Assembly (NCBI RefSeq): GCF_010667615.1
Contig: NZ_VYSG01000001.1
Coordinates: forward strand, 1,169,649-1,233,648
Direction: 5' to 3'
Source of the DNA: Bifidobacterium choloepi
GTDB lineage: Bacteria > Actinomycetota > Actinomycetes > Actinomycetales > Bifidobacteriaceae
Length of the DNA stretch: 64,000 nucleotides
Position numbers and translations under genes: made by a program. The stretch's first letter is position 1, and the number at the start of each line of letters is the position of its first letter. The notes under the pieces are model-generated. The model worked only from the letters and a program-made list of their open reading frames with translations, searched no databases and was not told where the DNA came from. This document shows, piece after piece, positions 9,283 through 17,643 of the stretch.

Positions 9283-9440
9283 GGCTCCCTGGAAGGGAGC
9301 TGCCGAGCGTAGCGAGGCTGAGGGTCGACCGCCGACGCTGCCGAAGGCAGCGAGCGCGCGCCGGGATGTTCCCTTGCGCTTCGAAAGTCGACCCCTCGCT
9401 TCGCGGCTGTGCCGCTCAGCGATCCCCTTCCAGGGGATCC
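9283..9440. repeat. Mixed-module inverted repeat (BIME-like)
   Basis: The left half is GGCTCCCTGGAAGGGAGCT followed by GCCGAGCGTAGCGAGGC and GAGGGTCGACC. The right half is a different module: GTCGACCCCTCGCTTCGCGG, GCCGCTCAGC and ATCCCCTTCCAGGGGATC. The right half matches, inverted, the left halves at 54979 and 59701, so halves have been recombined between loci. Confidence 0.8.
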
Positions 9441-9497
9441 ATTCCGCTCGTCATCGGGGAAGAAGACCCGTGCGACACGCCGACATTCTCGTCTTTC

Positions 9498-9526
9498 TTG
9501 CACATCTGGGAGGGAGGGTGTAATTT
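9498..9526 (+). promoter_or_regulatory. Sigma-70 type promoter of tRNA-Leu
   Basis: The -35 box TTGCAC (9498-9503) and -10 box TAATTT (9521-9526) are separated by 17 bp. They end 12 bp before the tRNA. Confidence 0.65.
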
Positions 9527-9538
9527 ATTCACTTGTCT

Positions 9539-9624
9539 GCGAGTGTGGCGGAATGGTAGACGCGCTGTCTTCAGGTGGCAGTGAGTGTATGCTCGTGGGG
9601 GTTCAACTCCCCCCACTCGCACCA
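9539..9624 (+). tRNA. tRNA-Leu (anticodon CAG)
   Basis: The acceptor stem GCGAGTG/CACTCGC closes, followed by A plus an encoded CCA. The anticodon stem CTGTC/GGCAG frames loop TTCAGGT, giving anticodon CAG. A long variable arm (GAG...CTC) marks a class II tRNA, and the T-arm is GGGGG-TTCAACT-CCCCC. It decodes CUG leucine codons, frequent in this GC-rich genome. Confidence 0.95.
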
Positions 9625-9870
9625 GACAAGGCCGGAACCGGGAAATCGGTTCCGGTTTTCTGTTTTCCGGGGATTTTCAAGGGGTTCCGGAGGTCTCCAG
9701 AGGTCCATGGAAACGCCGCATGTCGTCGTGACATGCCCGCAAAGCGTGCCGACATTGGACATGAGTGCCACCCTATGTGTCATGGCCAGCTCACATACCA
9801 GGCCGTCCACGACGGCGGCAACGGACCACGACCGGCAGCGTGCGCGCGGCGCCGGCAGCCGGGAGGCGCG

Positions 9871-10737
9871 ATGATCGAATTCCGCCATGTCATCAAGCGC
9901 TACGACGACTCGCCGGTCCTCAACGACGTGTCGCTGGAAGTGAAGGACGGGGAATTCTTCGTGCTCGTCGGCCCCAGTGGCGGCGGCAAGACAACAATGC
10001 TCAAGATGGTCAATCGCCTTGTCGAGCCCGACGACGGCGCGGTCCTCGTCGACGGGCAGGACATCGCCGGACAGGACATGCGCCGGCTGAGACTGTCCAT
10101 CGGCTACGTGCTCCAGCAGGGCGCGCTGTTTCCGAATCTCACCGTCGCGCAGAACGCGGCGCTGATTCCAGAACTCAACGGCTGGGCGCCCGACAAGCGG
10201 ACCGCCCGCGTGCGCGACCTGCTGCGGCAGGTCGACCTCGATCCAGACGACTACATGGACCGGCTGCCCGAGCAGCTGTCGGGCGGCGAACAGCAGCGCG
10301 TCGGCATCGTGCGCGCACTGGCGGCCAATCCGCGCATCGTGCTGATGGACGAGCCGTTCAGCGCGCTCGATCCGATCGTGCGTGCCCAGCTGCAGGACCT
10401 GATCAAGCGCCTGCAGCACGGCACCGGCACGACAGTGCTGTTCGTCACGCACGACATCGACGAGGCACTGCTGCTCGCCGACCGCATCGCCGTCATCCAT
10501 GACGGCAGCATTGCACAGGTCGGCAGTCCGGCCCAGGTGACCGACGCCCCGGCCGACGGCTTCGTCAGGGAATTCTTCGCACACCGCGCCACCGATCACG
10601 CTGCCGACCGCGCCACCGACCACGCCACCAAGCACGCCGTCGACCATGCAGCCGGGCACGCCGGTCGTACCGGCCGGACTTCGCAAGACACCGGGCCGGC
10701 AGCCAGGCGCCGACCCGATCACAGGGGGCGCCTATGA
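9871..10737 (+). CDS. opuCA: Osmoprotectant ABC transporter, ATP-binding protein
   Basis: This 288-residue ABC ATPase is of the glycine betaine/carnitine/choline (OpuC/ProV-like) type. Walker A GPSGGGKT lies at 34-41, the signature LSGGEQQR at 136-143 and Walker B LMDEP at 158-162. There is no C-terminal CBS pair, unlike classic OpuCA. Instead the protein ends in an odd repetitive tail (about 240-288) of His, Asp, Ala, Thr and Arg, with repeated DHA triplets, then a basic end. The start ATG is placed at 9871, where the domain begins ([11 protein letters not shown]) and GGAGG lies about six bases upstream; the longer open frame upstream would run through the tRNA gene. The stop overlaps the start of the permease gene (ATGA), so the two are translationally coupled. 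Substrate assignment rests on the neighbouring fused permease/binding protein. Confidence 0.88.
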   Translation: MIEFRHVIKRYDDSPVLNDVSLEVKDGEFFVLVGPSGGGKTTMLKMVNRLVEPDDGAVLVDGQDIAGQDMRRLRLSIGYVLQQGALFPNLTVAQNAALIPELNGWAPDKRTARVRDLLRQVDLDPDDYMDRLPEQLSGGEQQRVGIVRALAANPRIVLMDEPFSALDPIVRAQLQDLIKRLQHGTGTTVLFVTHDIDEALLLADRIAVIHDGSIAQVGSPAQVTDAPADGFVREFFAHRATDHAADRATDHATKHAVDHAAGHAGRTGRTSQDTGPAARRRPDHRGRL

Positions 10738-12255
10738 CTTCGCTGATCACTACGTGGCATGACCGCTGGGGCGACTGGGGCACCGCGCTGCTGCAGCACC
10801 TGCAGGTCTCGTTGCTGTCGCTGCTGATCGCGATCGTCATCGCGGTGCCGCTCGGCATCGCCATCCAGCGCCGCCGCAAGCTCGCCTCCGGCGTCCTGCA
10901 GGTCACCGGCATCATCCAGACCATCCCGTCGCTGGCGCTGCTTGGCCTGCTCATCCCCATCATGGGCATCGGCACCGGTCCGGCCGTCACCGCGTTGACG
11001 GCGTATGCGCTGTTCCCGATCATGCAGGCGACGGTCACCGCGCTGGACGGCATCGACCCCCGAGCTCGTCGAGGCCGGCACCGCGTTCGGCATGACGCGC
11101 TGGCAACGGCTGCGCAAGTACGAGTTGCCGATCGCGATGCCGGTCATCGTCTCCGGCGTGCGCACCAGCGCGGTCATGATCATCGGCACGGCGACGCTGG
11201 CCGCGCTGATTGGCGCCGGCGGCCTGGGCTCGTTCATCCTGCTCGGCATCGACCGCAACAACAATGACCTGATCCTGATCAGCGCGATCTCGTCGGCCGT
11301 GCTCGCGCTGCTGTTCAACTGGGGCATCGGCTGGCTCGAGCATCGTTCCCTGCGCACGATGCTCGCGGCGCTCGTGGCGCTCGTCGTCGCGCTGACCGGA
11401 TCGTTCGTGCCGCAGATGGTCGCCAGCTGGCAGCACCGCGAGACGATCGTCATCGCCGGCAAGCTTGGCCCCGAGCCCGAGATCCTGATGAACATGTACG
11501 CGCAGCTCATCGAGCACGACACCGACCTCGCCACCGAAGTCAAGCCCAACTTCGGCAAGACGACGTTCGTCTACGAAGCGCTCAAGCGCGGCGACGTGGA
11601 CATTTATCCCGAATTCACCGGCACGATCACCGAAAGCCTGCTCGAGACCGCGCCCGAACGCTCCACCGATCCGGCCACCGTCTACCAGCAGGCCCGCGAC
11701 GGCATTCTCGCCCAGGACGACCTCGTGCTGCTGAAGCCGATGGCGTTCCAGGACACCTACGCCGTCGCCGTCACGAAGGACTACGCCCAGCAGTACGGCC
11801 TGTCGACAATCAGCGACCTCGCGAAAGTCCAGGACAGCGCCGTCGCCGGCTTCACGCTCGAGTTCAACGACCGCGACGACGGCGGCCGCGGCCTCAAGTC
11901 GCTCTACGGACTCGACCTGACCGTCAAGACGATGGAGCCGTCGCTGCGCTACCAGGCCATCGCCGAAGGTGACGTGCAGATCGTCGACGCCTACTCCACC
12001 GACGCCGAGATCAGCCAGTACGGCCTGACCGTGCTCGAGGACGACAAGCAGCTCTTCCCGCCCTATCAGGGAGCGCCGCTGATGAAGGAATCGCTCCTCA
12101 AGGAGCACCCCGAGCTCGAGGCCACGCTCAACAAGCTCGCCGGCAAGATCACCGACGACGAGATGAGCCGGATGAACTACGAGGTCAAGGTGGAAGGCAA
12201 GGCCGCCGCCGACGTCGCCCGCGACTACCTGACCCAGGCCGGCCTGCTCGGCTGA
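10734..12255 (+). pseudogene. opuCB: Osmoprotectant permease fused to substrate-binding domain, frameshifted
   Basis: An Opu-type inner-membrane permease (about the first 215 residues) is joined to a glycine betaine-type binding domain (QuaT/OpuAC-like), as in bifunctional OpuF/OpuC-type proteins. The frame beginning ATGACTTCGCTG at 10734 is correct through TALDGIDP. The homologous sequence then continues as [15 protein letters not shown] in the +1 frame to the stop at 12253-12255. The switch falls in a run of five Cs at 11057-11061, and deleting one C restores a single frame of about 506 residues. The downstream part shows the binding domain ([30 protein letters not shown]). It could be a true inactivating mutation, a sequencing error in the homopolymer, or rarely a frameshift site. 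The gene overlaps opuCA by 4 bp. Confidence 0.85.
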
Positions 12256-12282
12256 CGGCCGCCGGCATCCCACAGGCCGTCA
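12253..12282 (+). terminator. Hairpin at the 3' end of the opu operon
   Basis: Arms TGACGGCC (12253-12260, including the stop codon) and GGCCGTCA (12275-12282) are complementary. No T-run follows, so it may be a weak or protein-assisted terminator. Confidence 0.45.
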
Positions 12283-12297
12283 GGCCGTTGCCAGCGT

Positions 12298-12328
12298 GTG
12301 CGAGATGGGACTCGAACCCACACGCACC
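12298..12328 (-). other. 3' fragment of a tRNA gene (T-arm plus acceptor strand)
   Basis: Read on the minus strand, the fragment gives a T-stem/loop GTGGG-TTCGAGT-CCCAT, then CTCGCAC and a discriminator A, followed by CGC instead of CCA. No matching 5' half exists upstream, because the AraC coding region is there. It looks like a tRNA relic, perhaps an attachment-site remnant. Confidence 0.5.
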
Positions 12329-12330
12329 AG

Positions 12331-13518
12331 TCATTCCCGCGCACCGTCGTCGCCGGCCCGTTCGCGGGCGCGGTAGTCGCGCGGCGTGCAGCCCATGCGA
12401 CGGCGGAAGACGTAGCTGAAATAGGACGGCGACGCGAAGCCGCACTCGCGGGCGATCTCGCCGATCGACATCGCGCTGTCGCCGAGCAGCCGCCGCCCGC
12501 GCGCAATGCGGTAGTCGGTCACGTAATCGTTCGGCGTGCGGCCGGCGTGCGTGCGGAACAGCTCGCAGCACTCGCTGCGGCCGACGGCGCCGGCGCGCGC
12601 GATCGCGTCGAGCGACAGCCGCCCGGCGACATGTTCGCGGACGAACGCCACCATGTTGAGGAACGATTCGCGCGACCTTCCCCTGACCTCGGCATCAACC
12701 GCGGCCGCCTGGCCAATCGTCGCGCCGTCCGCGCCACCGGATCCGGCCCCGCTCCCGTCGGCCTCCGGCCTCTTCTCCATCCGTTCCAGTCCCAGCAGGC
12801 ACAGCCTCGCCGCCTGCGACACGGCCCGCAGCAGGTCCAGCGACGCCTCCGCGTCTCCGCTCGCGTCCGTTGCACCGGCCGCGCCACTGGCATCGTCCAC
12901 ACCACCCACGTCATCCGCGCCACCGGCATCGCCCACGCCACCCGCACCGCCGGCATTCGTTCCGGCGTTCGCACCCGCGCCACGCCGCGCACCCGCCAGC
13001 GTCGCCTCGAACTCGTCGATGCCGAACAGCAGCCGCCGGTCCTCCTCGTCGTCGGCGGTCAGCAGGACGAAATCGGCGCGGTCGTCGCCGTCATGCTCGC
13101 GCATCGCCCGCTCGAGCTGCGGGTGCATCGCGCCGAACAGCGCCGGATCGATGACCGCGGACACGAACTGCGCTTCCTCGCCGTCGTCGGAGAACAGGTA
13201 GTGCAGCCGCCGCGAATTGATGACGATGCCCTCGCCCGCGCCAAGCACCCGCACTTCCCCGTTGACGAAGACACTGGTCCGGCCGCCGACGACATGGATG
13301 AACTCGAGGTCCCGATGCCAGTGGCACGCCATGTGGTAGCCGTACCGGCTCAGCCGGTCGCGCCTCGCATAGAGCGCCAGGCCGGGCACGTTGTAGTGCG
13401 GCCGTTCCGACCGGTCCGAAAAGACCGTCAGCGGATTCTTCGGGGAAACATTCGAGGGGGCATTCACAAGCACATCGTCGTTTGACACGATTTTGATAAT
13501 ACGCCATTCGATTTCCAT
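12331..13518 (-). CDS. AraC-family transcriptional regulator
   Basis: This is a 395-residue regulator. The N-terminal half is a cupin-like sensor (GYHMACHWHRDLEFIHV, then NGEVRVLGAGEGIVINS), a typical carbohydrate-binding AraC sensor. The C-terminal 100 residues hold two helix-turn-helix motifs, with RLSLDAIARAGAVGRSECCE for the first and MSIGEIARECGFASPSYFSY for the second. Between them is an unusual Gly/Ala/Asp-rich linker (about residues 180-235). The gene is divergent from the glycerol dehydrogenase gene and shares a 194-bp control region with it, so it may control gldA; this is inference. The start at 13518 is an ATG with the sensor beginning near residue 40. A tRNA relic abuts its 3' end. 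Confidence 0.88.
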   Translation of the reverse strand: MEIEWRIIKIVSNDDVLVNAPSNVSPKNPLTVFSDRSERPHYNVPGLALYARRDRLSRYGYHMACHWHRDLEFIHVVGGRTSVFVNGEVRVLGAGEGIVINSRRLHYLFSDDGEEAQFVSAVIDPALFGAMHPQLERAMREHDGDDRADFVLLTADDEEDRRLLFGIDEFEATLAGARRGAGANAGTNAGGAGGVGDAGGADDVGGVDDASGAAGATDASGDAEASLDLLRAVSQAARLCLLGLERMEKRPEADGSGAGSGGADGATIGQAAAVDAEVRGRSRESFLNMVAFVREHVAGRLSLDAIARAGAVGRSECCELFRTHAGRTPNDYVTDYRIARGRRLLGDSAMSIGEIARECGFASPSYFSYVFRRRMGCTPRDYRARERAGDDGARE

Positions 13519-13712
13519 AGAATTCCGTGCCGGCCATGCGTGGCGAATCGTACTATTTATCAGTGTTCACCGATTCACGCCAGCGCACACCGCAGTGCAT
13601 GAAGTTTGCCGATTTCAACACTGCCGCCAACGAAACGAACAGCCGTCATTGTCGACGGCGAGCGCCGGCCAGCCCGCGTGGACGCGACACACGAATACGA
13701 GGAGGTATCACG

Positions 13713-14801
13713 ATGAGGAAAGTTCTGTGCTCGCCGGGAAGCTACATTCAGCAGGAAGGCGCGCTCGCGTCGCTCGCGGACGAATATCGCGAGCTCGGCG
13801 AGAAGGGCGCATACCTGATCGTCGACGGATTCATCGACAAGATGTACCACGACGAGATCGTTTCCAGCTTTGACGAATCCAATACGCCGTACCATTACGA
13901 AGTCTTCGGCGGCGAATGCTCGATGACGGAAGTCGACCGCCACCGCGCGCTGCTCGGCGACTGCGACGCCGTCATCGGCATCGGCGGCGGCAAGACGCTC
14001 GACACGACGAAGGCCGTCGCCTACTACGCCGGCCTGCCGGTCATCATCTCGCCGACGGCCGCGTCCTCCGACGCGCCGTGCTCGCGACTGTCGGTGCTGT
14101 ACACCGACGACGGCCAGTTCGACCGCTACCTGCCGCTGCCGGCGAATCCGAACAAGGTCATCATGGACACCGCGATCATCGCGAAGGCGCCCGCCCGCTT
14201 CCTCGTCGCCGGCCTCGGCGACGCGTACGCCACCTACTACGAGGCGCTCGCCTGCGTGAAGTCGAACGCGATCACGATGACCGGCGGCCACGCCACGAAC
14301 GCCGCCCAGGCGATGGCGAAGCTGTGCCACGACCTGTTGATCGAGGACGGCGTCAAGGCGCTCGCCGCCGTCAGGCAGGGTCTGCGCACCGCGTCGGTCG
14401 AGCAGATCGTCGAGGCGAACACGCTGCTCAGCGGCATCGGCTTCGAGTCGTGCGGCCTCGCGGCGGCGCACGCCATCCACAACGGCCTGACGGTGCTCGA
14501 GGGCACGCACGCATACCTGCACGGCGAGAAGGTCGCGTACGGCACGCTCGCCCAGTTCGTGCTCGAGGACCGCCCGACCGCCGACTTCGAGGAAGCGTAC
14601 CGCTTCTTCCGCGCCGTCGGCCTGCCGACCACGCTCGCCGGCATCGGCATCGAGGACGCGACCGACGAGGACCTGCTCAAGGTCGGCGAGCTCGCCTGCG
14701 CCCCCGACGACACGATGGGCAACATGCCGTTCGAGGTCACCCCGGCCGACGTCGCCGCCGCCCTGCGCACCGTCAACGAGCTCGACGCCGTCATCAAGTA
14801 A
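13713..14801 (+). CDS. gldA: Glycerol dehydrogenase (iron-type alcohol dehydrogenase family)
   Basis: This 362-residue cytoplasmic NAD-dependent dehydrogenase oxidises glycerol to dihydroxyacetone. NAD binding is shown by IGIGGGKTLDTTKAVAYY (about residues 89-106) and SPTAASSDAPCSR. The metal ligands lie in GLGDAYATYYEA (Asp) and in two His-containing segments, AAAHAIHNGLT and GTHAYLHGEKVAYGT. The length matches the family. The start ATG at 13713 has GGAGG at 13701-13705. The longer frame upstream is not conserved-looking and lacks a ribosome site. It is single and divergent from an AraC regulator. Confidence 0.93.
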   Translation: MRKVLCSPGSYIQQEGALASLADEYRELGEKGAYLIVDGFIDKMYHDEIVSSFDESNTPYHYEVFGGECSMTEVDRHRALLGDCDAVIGIGGGKTLDTTKAVAYYAGLPVIISPTAASSDAPCSRLSVLYTDDGQFDRYLPLPANPNKVIMDTAIIAKAPARFLVAGLGDAYATYYEALACVKSNAITMTGGHATNAAQAMAKLCHDLLIEDGVKALAAVRQGLRTASVEQIVEANTLLSGIGFESCGLAAAHAIHNGLTVLEGTHAYLHGEKVAYGTLAQFVLEDRPTADFEEAYRFFRAVGLPTTLAGIGIEDATDEDLLKVGELACAPDDTMGNMPFEVTPADVAAALRTVNELDAVIK

Positions 14802-14824
14802 GGCATCGGTCACGATTCACCCGT

Positions 14825-14846
14825 ACGGAGCGCCTCCTCGCTCCGT
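14825..14846 (+). terminator. Short hairpin after gldA
   Basis: ACGGAGCG (14825-14832) pairs with CGCTCCGT (14839-14846). It sits 23 bp after the gldA stop with no T-run, so the call is tentative. Confidence 0.4.
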
Positions 14847-14983
14847 TACGCACATGGTTCCGCGGCGCGGCCGCGGACGAGCCACATCCCTCGACCCGTC
14901 CGCGCCGCCGGATCATGCCTCACACGCTTTCCTGTTCGACCCGAAGGGAGATGACCGCATCAACTGCAAGCATCACCGACGCA

Positions 14984-15043
14984 ATGACGACGGCAGTCAG
15001 GCCAGCATGTGCGGTTGCATGCCCTCCCGACTGCCGTCGTCAT
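14984..15043. repeat. Long stem-loop with nested inner hairpin
   Basis: Perfect 15-bp arms ATGACGACGGCAGTC (14984-14998) and GACTGCCGTCGTCAT (15029-15043) enclose a second small GCATG/CATGC stem. There is no gene nearby. It could be a relic of a mobile element end or a structured RNA. Confidence 0.6.
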
Positions 15044-15324
15044 GTCCTTGACGCCCAATCCTCTTGGATCATGGACTTAGCCCTTATCCGGTGGTCCTAA
15101 AACGGCTTCTTTCCGATAATGGTTTCCAGCGATTATCGGCGATGACACGTACGGGAGCCCCAAAACACGTTCCTACCGATAACGCTCATCAACAAATATC
15201 CCGGACGCCATTTTCGGCGCCACGAAAACACGCTGAAAACACGCTCCCGTGGATAACAGACCATGGCGATCATTCTCAAGTCCGTACTGCAGTCGACTCA
15301 GGAGCATTGACACTCTACTCGGCA

Positions 15325-15472
15325 ACACGGCAATGAACACGGCAACATTGACGAAAACACGGCAAAAAACACGGCAACATTGACAAAAACATAGGAAACA
15401 CGGCAAAAAACACGGCAACATTGACGCGGACTCTGTCAATGTTGCCGTGTTCGCGTCAATGTTGCCGTGTTC
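15325..15472. repeat. Array of a 17-bp repeat, three direct and two inverted copies
   Basis: AACACGGCAACATTGAC occurs exactly at 15337-15353, 15369-15385 and 15410-15426, and its complement at 15436-15452 and 15456-15472. Three partial copies (AACACGGCAA) at 15325, 15357 and 15398 fill the gaps. The 803-bp region 14802-15604 around it has no credible gene. It resembles an operator or iteron array that has lost its gene. Confidence 0.8.
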
Positions 15473-15552
15473 ACGAAAATCTTTCGATGACAATCAATCC
15501 CTTTCGAATCGACTCGAACCTATCGGCACCATCACCGAATTCGCTACCTTTG

Positions 15553-15593
15553 CATGTCACGACCCCGAGCCGCCAGCTCGGGGTCGTGACATG
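15553..15593 (-). terminator. Bidirectional 18-bp stem-loop terminator
   Basis: CATGTCACGACCCCGAGC (15553-15570) is perfectly complementary to 15576-15593. It lies 11 bp beyond the stop of the minus-strand hypothetical gene. It belongs to the recurring stem-loop family with a CCCGAGC..GCTCGGG core. Confidence 0.75.
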
Positions 15594-15604
15594 TTGGTCG
15601 GCTA

Positions 15605-16402
15605 TCAGTCGTCCAGCGCCTCGGCGAGCCTGCCGACGGGTTCGTAGCCGGCGGGCTTCGTGCGGTGGTATTCGACGAGGTTGGCGTCGCGGGCTGCCTT
15701 CAGGGCGGCCTCGAACGCGTGATCACTGACTGTCGCGTCATCGCCGGCAGCGACAGCGGCAGCAGTGCCGGTGGCACCGGCCACGTAGCGCTCGGCGTAC
15801 ACGCGAATCTCGCGCTTCGTCAGCCTCGGGAATCGGTCGCCCATCTTGCCTTCGTACTGTTCGCCATCGGCGGCCGCCAGCTTCGCCTCGGCCGCGAGCG
15901 CCTCGACGATCCCGGCTTCCAGCACATCCTCCACGCCCAGTCGGGCGGCGATGTTGTCGGCTTCGGCCATGTCGTCGGCAATCTCGGCAGCGGCGGACTC
16001 GGTAATCACGGACCCGACAGCGCCGGCGTCGGCGGACTCGGTCGCGGTCTCGGAAGAGACTTCGGCGCCCTCGGTTGCTGCCGTTTCGGTCACGGTCTTG
16101 GACGCGGCTGCGACAGCGTCATCGGCCGCCTCGGCAGCGTTCTCGCCGTCGGCCTCGCCGAACGACCCCATCGCCCCGCTGAACACGTTGCCGCTCGCCT
16201 CGTCCCACGGCTGCTCGACAAGCTCCATCAGCTCGTCGAGCTCGCCGCGCACGCCGTATGCCGCCATCTCCTGCTGCAGGTCGCCGAGCGTGTAATACTG
16301 GCCGCCGAACTCGACGGCGCGCAGCTCCTCGCGCTCGCGCGCCTTCTGCCGCTTCTTCGCGATCGCCCGCTGCTTCGTCTTCGAAATTCGCCGTTTCGCC
16401 AT
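15605..16402 (-). CDS. Hypothetical protein, lysine/arginine-rich N-terminus
   Basis: I do not recognise this 265-residue protein. The first 30 residues are strongly basic (MAKRRISKTKQRAIAKKRQ and KAREREEL) and probably helical. A short conserved-looking block GGQYYTLGDLQQEMAAYGV follows. The middle (about 85-165) is a low-complexity Ala/Glu/Ser/Thr region. A C-terminal globular block starts at KMGDRFPRLTKREIRVYAERYVAG. There is no signal peptide or membrane helix, so it is probably cytoplasmic, and the basic end could bind nucleic acid; this is only inference. The upstream leader GGGAGAATCGTTC combines the ribosome site with the dispersed AACGATTC motif (16407-16414). The gene is divergent from vsr. 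Confidence 0.7.
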   Translation of the reverse strand: MAKRRISKTKQRAIAKKRQKAREREELRAVEFGGQYYTLGDLQQEMAAYGVRGELDELMELVEQPWDEASGNVFSGAMGSFGEADGENAAEAADDAVAAASKTVTETAATEGAEVSSETATESADAGAVGSVITESAAAEIADDMAEADNIAARLGVEDVLEAGIVEALAAEAKLAAADGEQYEGKMGDRFPRLTKREIRVYAERYVAGATGTAAAVAAGDDATVSDHAFEAALKAARDANLVEYHRTKPAGYEPVGRLAEALDD

Positions 16403-16532
16403 GATGAACGATTCTCCCTCTCTCTACGCTTCCCGTTTCCAAACGTCTATCCACCTTACCAATCGCCGCCAATCTCCCCATGCCAGGCCCTCGCGGATAT
16501 ACTCGACGGAAGCAGGAAGGAGGCGCCGATCC

Positions 16533-17000
16533 ATGACGGACATCATGACGCCCGAGGATCGCAGCCGACTCATGGCGACGATCAAGAGCCGCAACACGAA
16601 GCCGGAAGTGTTCGTGCGTCACCTGCTGTGGCATGCCGGCTACCGCTACGGGCTCAAGTCGCGGCTGCCCGGTCATCCCGACCTCTACCTGCGCAAGTAC
16701 CACACGGCCATCTTCGTCAACGGCTGCTTCTGGCATCGGCATCCCGGCTGCAAGATGGCGACCAGCCCGAAAAGCAACGTCGAGTTCTGGACGGCGAAAT
16801 TCACCGCGAACACCGCCCGCGACCGCCGCGTACACGACGAGCTGCGCAACGAGCATCATGTCCGCGTCATCGTCATCTGGGAATGCACGATCCGTCGCGC
16901 CATGCGCCGCACCGACACCGAATCCGCCTCCGCCCTCCTCGCTTCCCTCGAGGATTTCCTGACAAACCCCGATTCCACCGGCGACTACCTCGAGCTCTGA
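16533..17000 (+). CDS. vsr: Very short patch repair endonuclease (Vsr)
   Basis: This 155-residue DNA mismatch endonuclease nicks next to T:G mismatches produced by deamination of 5-methylcytosine in Dcm-type sites. Family features are DRSRLMATIKSRNTKPEVFVR, the PD-(D/E)xK core GHPDLYLRKYHTAIFVNGCFWH, and the zinc ligands in CFWHRHPGCKM. The start ATG at 16533 has AGGAGG at 16518-16523; a longer frame upstream lacks a ribosome site. No methyltransferase is adjacent, but a Dcm gene lies 10.4 kb downstream in the same window, so the two may be functionally linked. Confidence 0.93.
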   Translation: MTDIMTPEDRSRLMATIKSRNTKPEVFVRHLLWHAGYRYGLKSRLPGHPDLYLRKYHTAIFVNGCFWHRHPGCKMATSPKSNVEFWTAKFTANTARDRRVHDELRNEHHVRVIVIWECTIRRAMRRTDTESASALLASLEDFLTNPDSTGDYLEL

Positions 17001-17223
17001 TCTGGAGGGCACTCTCTCCCCGGAGGGAATCCCTTTACCCTCTGCACAACCCCGTTTCCGGCCGGCCGGCATGTTCGCAATCTCCGTGCCAATGCCAGTT
17101 GGTGCCCTTGGCTGCAAACATTGTTGTGCCACATTTCCTTTGTATTCATTCCAAAAACGTCGCCGCGCTTGCATTGCGCCGATAATCTTGGGATGATTGC
17201 AAACAAGACGTGCCGGCGTCTTG

Positions 17224-17480
17224 GAACGACGGCACGCTCGGGGCTGTTTTAGGTGCTCTGGTAGGCGCTCTGGAACAACCTGTAGCGCTCGGCGATCTCA
17301 CGCCACGTGGTGACAATGTACGTAGCCGAGTGACCGGCGGAGTCCTGAATAGTCAGACTCCGTTATCGGTGTCAATGGCGATTCGCGTGTAGTCGGTAGC
17401 TCCATCGCGATTCGTCATTACCTTGAACGTGCCGCCGTCCTCTTTGAGGACGGCGGCACGTTTTTCGGCGGTGGTGCCAT
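17224..17480 (-). pseudogene. Degenerate small coding region (unrecognised)
   Basis: On the minus strand the leader GGAAGGAGAGTGCC ATG (about 17467-17482) looks like a real start. The coherent peptide TTAEKRAAVLKEDGGTFKVM followed by TNRDGATDYTRIAIDTDNGV runs in the adjacent frame and stops at about 17354. One base would need to be lost near the ATG to join them. The stretch from 17001 to 17643 otherwise holds only two hairpins. The family is unknown. Confidence 0.3.
17426..17465 (+). terminator. Strong stem-loop with T-run
   Basis: A 17-bp stem (17426-17442 with 17446-17462) with loop TTT is followed by TTTTT on the plus strand. No intact plus-strand gene precedes it closer than vsr. Part of the stem overlaps the degenerate minus-strand reading frame. 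Confidence 0.5.
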
Positions 17481-17500
17481 GGCACTCTCCTTCCGATATG

Positions 17501-17540
17501 CGAAAGCGGCCGACCAGAATAATCCGATCGGCCGCTTTCG
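17501..17540. terminator. 13-bp stem-loop
   Basis: CGAAAGCGGCCGA (17501-17513) pairs perfectly with TCGGCCGCTTTCG (17528-17540). It may terminate the XRE gene transcript, whose stop lies about 100 bp away. Confidence 0.45.
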
Positions 17541-17643
17541 ACTAGCGTTTTCAACATGTCGCTACACATGTGTCCCGCCATGAAGCATAGTGCGCAGGTA
17601 TCCTTATGAAGGCTTAGGGCTAGACGCGCCCGCGCTGTAAAGC

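Noticed and set aside
9409-9870. N-terminal extension of the Opu ATPase through the tRNA
   Set aside because: The frame passes through tRNA-Leu and lacks conservation; the ATPase domain starts at 9871 with its own ribosome site.
11057-11061. Programmed +1 frameshift in the opu gene
   Set aside because: A five-C run has no stimulatory structure I can see, and known members are single-frame; mutation or read error is simpler.
12298-12328. Complete tRNA gene
   Set aside because: Only the T-arm and acceptor 3' strand are present; the D-arm, anticodon arm and 5' acceptor strand are missing.
15325-15472. CRISPR array
   Set aside because: Units occur in both orientations, spacers are irregular and share sequence, and no cas genes are near.
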